From Gordionus sp. m RMFG-2023 (lineage: Eukaryota; Nematomorpha; Gordioida; Chordodea; Parachordodidae): DNA of 64,000 nt. Where the stretch lies: NCBI RefSeq assembly GCF_954871325.1, contig NC_088778.1, forward strand, positions 18,007,666 to 18,071,665, read 5' to 3'. The position numbers and the translations under genes are program-made. Positions 22,487 to 32,590 of the stretch are shown piece by piece (the first letter of the stretch is position 1; every line of letters starts with the position of its first letter). Below the pieces are notes generated by a model, which was given only the letters and a program-made list of their open reading frames with translations, was not told where the DNA came from and searched no databases.

Positions 22487-23285
22487 GGGTCATTCCACGT
22501 CAAATGAGCAAAAAAAATGAGATTTTCGGCCGACCCCCTTCGATTTTTTTAAAATTTGGTAAGCAAAGAAAGGTCGATGTAACTAAGAAATAGCCAAAAT
22601 TTTGCTAACATTTATATTTTTGAAGATATTAGGGTTCAAAGTGTCAAAAATGACGTATTTTTACCATTATCTGCCTTCATTCAATTAAGCATATCTTAAA
22701 AACTACATAATTGTAAATAACAAATTTAATATCAAAATTACATACAAAGATTCTACTTTTAGATAAAAAATTTTTTTTATTTTTTTTCCCAATTTCCGGT
22801 CATTTTATTTAATATATAAGGACTAAAAACGATTTTTTGGAAATAATACGACCTTCAATTTTTTTAAAAAATTTAGTAGACATTATTAAACTCTTCCTTT
22901 ATATTTATAAAAAAAAATTGGTCTGGGACGCGGCCATCTTCATTCTCAAAATCGATAAAAATGTTTAGAAAAGTGTATAAATATTTCCCCGAAAGGGGGC
23001 GTCTTTGTATAAAATTATATATTAATAATTTTTTAATGGTTTTTCTTGGACTATTTGATATAATTTAAAGGATTATTCATCTTGTAAGTGAAAATAACAA
23101 TAAATGGGGCTTTCATTCAATTATAGAAATTGTCTAACGATAACAGAAATTCAATTTATTACTTTATTTATAATTTATTATAAAAATTTTTGCCCATATA
23201 ACATATATTTAATAAATATTAATAAAATATGTTTAATTAAGTTTCGAGTTCTTGAATATATGAATCAGAATCTTGTGCATTTCAT
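22487..23285 (+). repeat. Left long terminal inverted repeat
   Basis: Non-coding arm of the transposon. It includes GGTCTGGGACGCGGCCATC and CGAAAGGGGGCGTCTTTG landmarks, both found in inverse in the right arm. The 73-residue frame starting at 23,104 is incidental. Confidence 0.88.
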
Positions 23286-23619
23286 ATATGGCGCCCTAAA
23301 TATTAAAAAAATTACTATAATTTAAATTTAAACTTACTTTTAAAAGATTCTAATTTTTCGGTAGCGCATTTACTTTCTTGTGACGACAATGTATAGTATA
23401 ACTACGGCCAGTAGCATTTAACAGTGAAACTAATGTTAAGATATGACATTTGGGCAAGCAAAGAGTGTCGTCTATCTTGGAAATGTAAAGGAATTTGAAG
23501 GTCCGGATGGGTGTAGAAACTTTATATATATTTCTTCCTGCTTTTGATTTTTCACTAAAACAAAGCTAACCACCAATTAGAATCATAAAAATAAGTTAGG
23601 TATCATGATATTTCTTCAA

Positions 23620-25010
23620 TAATTATACTTTCATCATTATATGATAACTATTCCAAAGTACTTTCTATTAAATTGGAATATATTTTACTTTTAAATTATG
23701 TAGATCTGTTGGAATCAAGGTGTATTTTGTGTGTTCCAGGTATAGATCTAGTTTTTGAAAATCTTTCCCTGAGTAATAGATCTTCGTAATCATAATTTAT
23801 TTTGGTCATCTATTCAAAATATATGACATTAATATTTTCTTTAGCTAACTCGTACAATTCATATGATGTGTACTTTGAGTAAGGCCTTGTAAACTAGCTC
23901 TAGCGGCTAATCTTTTAACAGTGCCACCAATCCCATCACAAACACTTTTCCCTTGTGCTGTAGCAGAAAAATGCCATTTCGCCTGTACCCCGAAATCCAT
24001 CTCATGATGGCAAATATTAATAAAAATTTTACGTTTTTGTACTGTGCAGCGGATCCACCGAAAAATAAAAAATTTTATTAATTAAAAAATTTAGCAATGT
24101 TTTTTTAAAATTATGTACTGCTATTGTATTGTGTTGCAAAGATTCGGATATCATTACATAATTTAGGCAACAAATATTGGCAAAATTATCTTTATAATAT
24201 ATAACAAAAGGGTGAACAGTGGATTGAGCCCTATTCCAATGATAATTTTGTACTTCATCCTAAAGTATAAAGCTATAGTTTTCTTAAAAATCACAAAATT
24301 AAATATTGGTCTTCGTCTAAGTTCAATTTTAGATTGTTTTGGTACAACGATTGTTGCGTTGAAATAAAAAAATGATAAAGATTCCATTTATTTTAAAAAG
24401 GCATTAATAAATTCACCTACTGGTTTGGTTATTGTTTCAAGGGTGGTTCTATCTACGGATAGCCATTGTTTGTATGTTATAAATTCGATGTCCTTAGAAC
24501 GAAACAATATTTCTATTTGATCGCGTAAATGTGTTGACCCTGGACAATTATCACATTTGCCCATATAAATGGATGGTTGAGGCGAATTACAAATTATTAA
24601 GTGTAAAATATGTTTGTATGTTTTAAAGGGCAACATATCATTGGTTAAATTTGATCCAATGATCATTAATTTAAATTTTGGTGGTAGCTGCAATCACATA
24701 CATGTGTACCACTACCTTCAACGAGTATACAATTTTTGGGCGAATGCTTGCGAATTTCGAAAAACCAATTTTAACATCAGGCCTCATTTCTTTAAAAAAT
24801 ATATAAATTTTTTTCCAATTATCTAAAATTAATCTCTTATGGTATTCTTTTTTCCGTCTTTGGTCAAAATCGAAACGCAATCTTTCTTGTCTGGTATGAT
24901 TCTTCTTATTTCGTCCATACAATAAAATTCTTGTACAATTTTAACTGTATATTCGTCTATAGTTTTTCCAGGCTTGGGGTTAGGTGTTGATGGAAATCAA
25001 AATACCAAGA
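23620..25010 (-). pseudogene. Transposase of the 0.8-kb-TIR transposon, decayed
   Basis: Minus-strand coding remains in several frames. In order: PGKTIDEYTVKIVQEFYC (about 24,980-24,920); FKEMRPDVKIGFSKFASIRP (24,671-24,922); YMGKCDNCPGSTHLRDQIEI, then YKQWLSVDRTTLETITKPVG (24,388-24,693); CDFSENYSFILQDEVQNYHW (about 24,300-24,235), with a likely catalytic Asp; and GKSVCDGIGGTVKRLAARAS (about 23,951-23,890), with C and D residues conserved in the family. I recognise this as a recurrent animal transposase family usually annotated as uncharacterised, with FSKF.SLRP, CPG, QW.S.DRTTL, FSENY and CDGIGGTVKR blocks. The superfamily name is not certain. Multiple stops and shifts make it inactive. Confidence 0.75.
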
Positions 25011-25551
25011 AATTTATTAAAAAATGAATTAATATAGTGAGTATGTGTTATTGAATGAATAAAACCCTTTCGCGCTTGAAATATTTCCCATAAACAAAAA
25101 ATACTTGTACTTTGATATAATAAAATAATCATTTTGACATAATAAAATAATGATTTTGACAGGTTAATGATAAAATATGAAATAATAAATATTGTTTTAT
25201 AAATTAATATCTCTAAGTACCAACCATTAGTTTCTTTAAATATAAAAATTAATTGATTAAAAATTTTAATGACAAATGATCTCGCTGGGCGCGAAAGGGT
25301 TAATCAATTTTAAAATTTTTATTTATTTTATTGATTGAAACACTTATTTATTGTTATTCTAATTTAGAAAGACTATGCCGATTTTAGAAAATCCGATCCA
25401 ATATTTATATTGTTTTGGGTAATTTTATGATAATACTTTTATTTTGTATATAATTTCATAATAATAATAAATTAATATTTGTAATATTTTAAAAATTTCA
25501 AATTATTTTAAAAAATTGAGTAGAGAAAATTTTGATATTATTTTTGGCGTC

Positions 25552-26335
25552 TATGAAATGAACAAGATTCTGATTCATATATTCAAGAACTATAAACTTG
25601 GTTGAATATATTTTATTAATATTCATTAAGTATATGTTATATGGGCAAAAAATTTTATAATAAAGTAATAAATTGAATTTCTTTTATCGATAGACAATTT
25701 CTATAATTGAATGAAAGCCCCATTTATTGTTATTTTCACTTACAAGATGAATAATCCTTTAAATTATATCAAATAGTCCAAGAAAAACCATTAAAAACTG
25801 ATTAATATATAATTTTATACAAAGACGCCTTCTTTCGGGAAAATATTTATACACTTTTCTAAACATTTTTATCGATTTTGAGAATGAAGATGGCCGCGTC
25901 CCAGACCAATTTTTTTTTATAAATATAAAGGAAGAGTTTAATAATGTCTACTAAATTTTTTAAAAAAATTGAAGGTCGTATTATTTCCAAAAAATCGTTT
26001 TTAGTCCTTATATATTAAATAAAATGACCGGAAATTGGGAAAAAAAATAAAAATTTTTTTTTATCTAAAAGTAGAATCTTTGTACGTAATTTTGATATTA
26101 AATTTGTTATTTACAATTATGTAGTTTTTAAGATATGCTTAATTGAATGAAGGCAGATAATGGTAAAAATACGTCATTTTTGACACTTTGAACCCTAATA
26201 TCTTCAAAAATATAAATGTTAGGAGGCTAAAATTTTGGCTATTTCTTAGTTACATCGACCTTTCTTTGCTTACCAAATTTTAAAAAAATCGAAGGGGGTC
26301 AGCCGAATCGTGGTTGATTTGTCATGGAATGACCC
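25552..26335 (-). repeat. Right long terminal inverted repeat
   Basis: Inverse of the left arm with few substitutions and small indels. It ends GGAATGACCC. Confidence 0.88.
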
Positions 26336-26344
26336 AAAATGTAA

Positions 26345-26490
26345 ATAGTAAAAGTCTTTTTAATAATAAAATATATATATATCTTTTTTAAGAAATAAAT
26401 AAAATAATTATATAAGCATTTAATTTTATACAGACAATTTATAATTAAAAAACAAATAAATGAATCTGCAATATTTTTAAACACAACCTA
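26345..26490. repeat. Dispersed repeat, copy B (paralogous to 13,950-14,130)
   Basis: Directly abuts the right end of the 0.8-kb-TIR transposon and continues the repeat that the transposon interrupted. Confidence 0.6.
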
Positions 26491-27025
26491 AATAACTATA
26501 GAGAAGAAATATAAGAACCTCAATTGACATTATGAAAAATTAGATGTAGATATAAAAAATGTAATCGCCGAGAATTCATACAAAAAAAATTAGGCCTTGA
26601 CCATTTTTATTAAAATGTTAACGAGCCAGGCCTTGCAGACCTTTAATGGAAATATCTTTTTGTTAAATTTACCGATTTTTAGATTTCTTTTGATTTTTAG
26701 ATGCATTATAAACTTGATATTTTATATTTAGATGGTACATTTTATTTGCCAAATAATTTCCAAAAAATCTAGCAGTTCTAGAATATTTTAGCATACTTTT
26801 TTCTTGTTGCATCTCTACACTTAGTTAAATTTTATTCATATGAGTAATGATCTATTTTTACTCAGTATTGTTGGTAATTAAACATTAAAAAAAGAATACT
26901 TTGCAATTTTAGCCTTTTCAGTTGTCAGGACTAATTTTTCAGAATTCTGACTATTTTATTTTAAATAATTATTGCATTGATTTAATATAATACACTAATA
27001 ACCAATTAACTTGGTATCCTCTACA
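26491..27025. other. No gene seen; small GGCC-type element end near 26,640
   Basis: GCCAGGCCTTGCAGACCTTTA at about 26,623 resembles the right terminus of the GGCC-rich small elements. The rest is plain AT-rich sequence. Confidence 0.4.
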
Positions 27026-27450
27026 CAGGGTATTGAAACGAAACGCGAAACCGAAATAAACGTTAAATTTCCGAACCATAACCAAAATATATAGAAATAT
27101 TTTAAAAGGAGAAAACCAAACCATTATAAATACTGTCGACCCGGTACATAACGGTTTTTGGAATGATATATTTTTTTAAATTGTTGGCAAATTAATCTAA
27201 AAAATTTAATTTTCATATATGTGGTCAGTTATAATTTGTTATTTTTTATTCATGGTTTATAAATAAATTTAATTCACTTTCTTTAATTTTTGTTTTTTGA
27301 AATATTTGTTAGCTTTTATTTCAAAGTTTTAAATATTTTTATCAATATTTTGGGTCATAAAATATATTTAAAACTTATAAAAATGAACCGATAAAAATTT
27401 GTTCAAATGGAATTTGAAATTTTAAACTGAAAACTAACTATACATATTCG
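27026..27450. mobile_element. Relic of the CAGGGTTTCGAACCG hAT family
   Basis: CAGGGTATTGAAACGAAACG followed by AAACCGAAATAAACGTTAAA and CCGAACCATAACC parallels the left end at 35,008. ATGAACCGATAAAAAT near 27,380 may mark the other end. No transposase remains. Confidence 0.55.
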
Positions 27451-27806
27451 ACTCCCTGCCTCCAACTATAGTAATTAAAGAAATATAGATATTTAATTTG
27501 GCTTATTAATATATTATATTCATATATATGTTCTTGTTATTTTGACACTTCAAATTTTTAGTTATTGCCGATATAATAAATTTATTATCGTGTAAATGGT
27601 CTATTATACTAGGACAGCCTTTTAAAAATTTCATTGTAGATTTTATGATATATTATTTATAAATAATAATATAAGTACTGGAATCTAAATTAATTACTAT
27701 AGGATTATTGAATATTAAGCAATCAGAAAGGTTTTTTTTCTTTGTCCATCCTCCTACATGAAACCGTTTGAAAGTAATTCACTTTATTTTTATGAACCAC
27801 TCTCAG

Positions 27807-27996
27807 CGACAACGAGGAAGATTACAACAGCCAGGAAGATGTGGAAGTGCAAGTGGACGAGGACGAGAACTTGGATATCGACGAGGATCTACATAATGAT
27901 GATCAAGAAGAGGAAGAATTAGATGACGAAATTTTACAGCCCTCCCCCATGAATGCTTCCCGCCACCCATCTTCCTCAGTCGCTTCACATTCCGAG
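27807..27996 (+). CDS. TfIIA-L: TFIIA large subunit, acidic exon
   Basis: Internal exon of 190 bases between a CTCTCAG acceptor and a GTATGT donor. Its first base completes a His codon begun in the previous exon; it ends in phase 0. The product is very acidic (NEEDYNSQEDVEVQVDEDEN, then further D/E runs), followed by a Ser/Pro-rich tail ending HSE. In TFIIA-L an acidic segment of variable length sits just before the conserved C-terminal domain, around the taspase cleavage region in animals. It is isolated by transposon-rich introns on both sides. Confidence 0.88.
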
Positions 27997-27999
27997 GTA

Positions 28000-28370
28000 T
28001 GTTTTCGATGGTGTAAACGAGCTCTATTTACGCTGGTTTTAAACCTATTATAAATAACTGCGATATTTTTTTTCGAAAACTCACCTCAGCCTCTAGGTTT
28101 TAGCCTAAAAAATAACTCAATCTTAAGAAAATGTTTATGATCTCCTTCAAATTCTGTATTATGCTATAGTTCTGCATCTAGCATGGTTTTAGCCAAGCTC
28201 GAAATTTAAATTATTTGTCTCGCCAGGCCCAACCCAAAATAAAAACAAAAATTATTTGTCTCCAACTACTTTAAGAAATTTGGCCCATAATCAAAACATG
28301 TCGTTTTCCAATCATCTTAACGTATTAAAATTTTAGGAGACTATATGTAATGTTAATTTTTTGCTATCTA
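28000..28370. other. Start of the second long TFIIA-L intron, no gene seen
   Basis: AT-rich. A short GCCAGGCCCAACCC string at about 28,223 may be a scrap of a GGCC-rich small element. Confidence 0.4.
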
Positions 28371-28374
28371 CCAG

Positions 28375-28434
28375 TATCGAACCCGGAACCTCCATTTCAA
28401 AAGCACACGCTTTTATATTGAGCTACCATGCTTG
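28375..28434 (-). pseudogene. tRNA-like remnant
   Basis: On the minus strand, GCATGGTAGCTCAATATAAA followed by AGC resembles a D-arm with an A box (TAGCTCA...), and GGTTCCGGGTTCGATACTGG contains a B-box-like GGTTCGATAC. Spacing is tRNA-like. The D stem is only partly paired, and the anticodon stem (TGTGC against ATGGA) pairs poorly, so a functional tRNA is unlikely. It may be a tRNA pseudogene or a SINE head. Confidence 0.45.
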
Positions 28435-28439
28435 TTATT

Positions 28440-29685
28440 ATTATTATCAAAGTATTTTTTATTTTTCAAAATAATATTATAAATATAATAAGGATAATAA
28501 AGATATCACAAGAATATACATATATATATGTTATATATAAAAAAAAAGAAAAACAACGCGCACAAAAATATTAATGTTAAAACTAATCTTGTGGGATGAG
28601 GCTGCACATGAAGCTAATATAATTAGCACTGTGAATCGCTCTGACGAGTCTTTGTTTTAAGAAAAAGCATCGCGAGGTTCATCCATAAGTTTACGAATAT
28701 GTGAGCCAACAAGTTTCCCAAAAAAGGATAATGCACAATTCCCAAGGTTGTGGAAATAATGGAAATGAATATGTATTCTTGTGATATTTTAGAATATTTT
28801 GTTATTTTAAGTAATTCTTTTCTCCAGTATGTTGAGTTTTTGATTGGATGGAGCCAAAATACACGAGTAATCCTAGACCAGGAAACACACTTTTATAATT
28901 TTTACACTTTACAACTCTTAAATTCTTTAAACCTTTTTGATTTATACTCTACAGCTTTGTTTTATTAATTTCCCATATATAATTCACAATTATAAAAACG
29001 TTTAATAATTTATTAATCGTGAAACAAAAATAAGAATTGATTATTTTTTCCTTTTTAATTTGCGAAATAAATATAAATTTGTTAATAATCTTCAAAAATA
29101 AAAATAAATTTTTTCACGATAATGCTGACTCACTAAAATAACAATATTTATTGATGACAAAAGAACAATATTAATTTTGATAAAATGATTTGACAAAATA
29201 ACAATAAAATTTGATAAAAATGACTTGCCAAATAACAAAAAAATACATATATATATATAACACACACTTCTAAGTAGTTTGAGAAATCCCATCAAGACCT
29301 TTTAGAGGGAATTTGAGCAGATCTCAAAGCTCTAAGGATAATCAAATTGCATAAATTATGCTTAACTATTCGACATTTAAAAGAACGACAATGGAGGCTA
29401 TGTCTTCCATTACCCAAAACTGCAGACATCCTGAACAAGTGTGTAGTGGGGTTATTAGGCAGTTTAAACGAGAGTGAGCTCATTTTGGTTAAGTTTTAAT
29501 TGTAAAATAATAGAGGAAATAACTTCAAGTAGCTCATGGCCAGATTCATTAAGCAGCGAGAAAATGACGGTCGGATAATTGCATTCTGTAAACGAGTGAT
29601 TCAACTCAGTTTGCAAGAATAGGCCCATCCCAGTCCTTCTGCTTATTTGTTTCTGGAAGTGGGTGATCTATATTTTGCTTTTCTC
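28440..29685. other. Intronic sequence without recognised gene
   Basis: It contains (TATA)n-like runs at about 28,515 and 29,250. The stretch 29,280-29,680 is less AT-rich than its neighbours and has short frames on both strands (for example MEAMSSITQNCRHPEQVC), but no family, splice pair or repeat structure was recognised. Confidence 0.4.
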
Positions 29686-29689
29686 GCAA

Positions 29690-29905
29690 TTTTTTTTAGC
29701 TACTATAAAATAATATTAATGGATTTTAATATATTTATTTAAATTTAGAGTTTTTCGATTCAACTATTTCAACCATAGTTTTAAAATTTTTAAAGCTGGG
29801 CAGAGACTATCTATGTAACATACTTATTTCAATCATTTAGTACATTCAATAAAAACTTATGATTTATCCATTACTAACATATTCTTAGTTGAAAATATAT
29901 AATTT
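29690..29905. repeat. Dispersed repeat also found at 44,170-44,580
   Basis: ACTTATTTCAATCATTTAGT and AATAAAAACTTATGATTT recur in direct orientation at about 44,178. The preceding part (TCAACTATTTCAACCATAG) recurs in inverse at about 44,490. Confidence 0.6.
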
Positions 29906-31214
29906 GTTTGGCTATCACATTACAAAGATATTTTTTAAATCATTTTCGAAGGTTCCAGTAATTATATGTACCAGGGTTGTGCATTTAACCGGTCAAATAC
30001 GATTCGGTCACATGACCGATATTTGACCGGTCAAATATGGTCAAATTCAAATAAATGTTTTTTACGCCATTATTAACTTTATTTTGTATATATATAATAT
30101 TATAATAAATCTATGTAACATTAAATTTCATAATGTTTTTTTAATTCATTCTATAGTTGTTTCGTCCTCCATAGAAGAGTCTTGTTCCGATTCATAGATA
30201 ATATCATTATTTTCTCTAATATTTTTAATCAATCTTAAATTATGGTATACTCTTACCAATTTTCCTGTTGTAGAAATCTTCAAACGATTTCTGTTTTTCG
30301 TATGAATATTTTCCCAAACCGACCAATTTCTTTCTGATGAAGAAGTTGAACTAGGAAATGTTAATAAAATATTAGCTTTTCTTAATGGGCAAAGTGCATT
30401 CCACCAACTTGAGGCTGAAATTTGATTGTTCCTTATGGAAATTACCATTTTCTACATATTTTGGCTATTAAATTTGCCGCTTTTACTTTTGAAATTTATT
30501 ATATCACTTAAAATATTTTGATTATCACCACCCTGTAAAATACCTAATTCTTGTATCATATTACATGCTTCATCAAATTCAGTGCTAGTAAGATGCTCCC
30601 CTTGATATTGAGGGTCCAATAAATAAGCAGCATTGTGAGCACATGTATTTAGATCATTTTTTCTCTTTTCCAACATAACTTTAATTTTTTTTCCTTCAGA
30701 TGGAGAAAATATAGAATCATGGCATGATTGTATTATGTGTTTTTCCAAATTAAGCATTTCGTTTTTTACATGAGCTAAGTACATTTATCCCCTTGCACTT
30801 TCAAAAGGTAGCTAAAGGTTTAAGTATATATCTAAAAATTTTAAATTTTTTGTCCAAAATATTTCTTCATTTAATATATTACTTGTAATCTCTATAGGAC
30901 AAATATCACATACAGATTCTTCAACAACCATTGGCGTACGCAGCGGGGGAAAAATGCAGATACCGGATATATTTTTTAAAAATATTATTGTTTATATTAA
31001 TTTATATTTGTTAATATTTATTCGTATCCATCTTAAATATATATTTAATTACATTTATTATCACATTTATCTACTAAGTTATTTTATCAATTAATTTCGA
31101 TTTCAAGTTCCGGCGTAATATTTACTTATTATTTTCAAATTTTTAGTGGCGTAATATTTATCTACCATTTTCAAATTTCTAGTCAAATAATAAATATTTC
31201 TGAAACTTCTTGTC

Positions 31215-32590
31215 CAACAGGGAAAAAGAAATTGCAACCTTGTCAGATAGAGTTTCTGCCATCAAGCGGTAACAGCTTTTAAGGAGTTAGAAGAGCCAAT
31301 TATTTGCTATTACTGAAATATCACAATGGCCTGAAAGAAATATTTCCTCAGAAGCAAGAAAATTATTGGATTCAATGCTTATTCCAAATTTTATTTCTCA
31401 TTAGAATGTATTATTTAATTAGTATTACTTTTCAAAAACATGACATTAACTTGATTAAGAAGATAAGAATAGCGGAGAGCATTTTATTAGAATACAAAGA
31501 AATTAGGACTAATGTTGATGAAGAATTTTATATGTTATTGTTAGTCAAAAGCAGAGCTATACGTGTTTAATATTTGTCTCACTCGACTTGCAGCAAGGCA
31601 AGCTCATAGTTAAAACATTAATATAGGATCAGTAGAAGAGTATATATCTTAGATACAGATAATACATTTATAACCCAAATAAATGAGGTTTTTAATTCAT
31701 CATGCAGTACTTAACAATCTGCAAATATTACTTCCATAAAAAGCCTTCCCAACCTTTTTCAGATAGTGATAGAAAAAAATATATTTGTTGGATTTTTATC
31801 ATGAAGATGTTAAAGTATCTCATGATGCCTTATTAGCTGAATAACTATGTTTATAAGATTAACTATGGTTGATATAGTCCCAAAAAATGCAATGGATGCT
31901 CTGCATTATTTCAAACACATTTTAGATTATATTCCCAATGTATTAAAAGGGTTTATATATATTAGCAACTCTTCCCATTAGTAAACTATTGATAGAACAT
32001 ACTCTTTTTTAAGAAGAATAACAGAGCCCTGAAGATATACCATTTGCAGGGCACGGCCCGGATTTTTTTAAAAATTTTTACTGCCCAGCTCGGGTTTTTT
32101 TTAAAATAATTTTCAAGCCCGGCCTGGCTTTTTTTAAAAAAATTTTCAGGCCCAGCCCGGGTTTTTTTTTAAATAAAATTTTCAGACCCGACCCGGATTT
32201 TTTTAAAATAAATTATATTTATTTTATGATTTTTATAGCTAATAATAACGATTTTAAATATAGGCTATTTTACAAAATACAGCCTGGATTGGGTGTTTTT
32301 TTAAATAATTCAGGCCCGGCCTGGGTGTTTTTTTAAATAATTCAGGCCCGGCCTGGGTGTTTTTTAAAAAATTTCGGGCCCGGCCCGGGTATATTTAAAA
32401 AAATTAAAATACTGTCCGGCCAGGGGCGGGGCCTGCAGGTCTCTGAAAAACATACCAAGATGTACAACATCTGAAAGTAGATTGAAAGTTTGGATCTTTT
32501 GAATATTCATAGGCATTTGACGACAAGCAAAGATGAGATAATTGAAAAATTAGCTCAATCACTTCGAAGATTGGATTTTACATTGTAAAT
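31215..32590 (+). pseudogene. ZMYM1-like hAT transposase fossil
   Basis: Plus-strand remains. KLQPCQIEFLPSSG (about 31,231) is followed by the frame at 31,304-31,570. An ATLP..S..S.ERT-like C-terminal block appears around 31,965-32,030 (QLFPLVN, ILFFKKNNRAL). After a small inserted element, the tail resumes at about 32,455 with TTSESRLKVWIF, then the decayed LNI-H and TSKDEIIEKLAQSLRRLDFT segments, the usual end of this group. It is heavily decayed. Confidence 0.6.
32044..32442. mobile_element. GGCC-rich small element inside the ZMYM1-like hAT
   Basis: Ends GCAGGGCACGGCCCGG and GGCCTGCAGGTCTCTG. The body consists of repeated GGCCCGG(C)CTGGG motifs separated by runs of T and A, about nine iterations. 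It lies between the C-terminal blocks of the surrounding transposase, making three levels of nesting. A clean target duplication was not found. Confidence 0.7.

Larger units (their letters stand above)
22487..26335. mobile_element. DNA transposon with terminal inverted repeats of about 0.8 kb
   Basis: GGGTCATTCCACGTCAAAT at 22,487 is mirrored at 26,335, and the inverted arms match almost base for base over about 22,487-23,285 and 25,552-26,335. AAAA flanks both ends. The paralogous uninterrupted site near 13,970 has a single AAAA there, supporting a 4-bp target duplication. The interior (23,300-25,550) carries a decayed minus-strand transposase. A 4-bp duplication with GGG-type ends would suit the Sola superfamily, but that is a guess. 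The arms are far better preserved than the coding region. Confidence 0.85.

Noticed and set aside
23104-23325. 73-codon plus-strand ORF
   Set aside because: It lies inside the left 0.8-kb inverted repeat, and its counterpart in the right arm is not open in the same way; non-coding arm sequence.
29292-29483. 63-codon minus-strand frame in a less AT-rich stretch
   Set aside because: No recognisable family, no splice pair and no repeat partner; not enough to call a gene.
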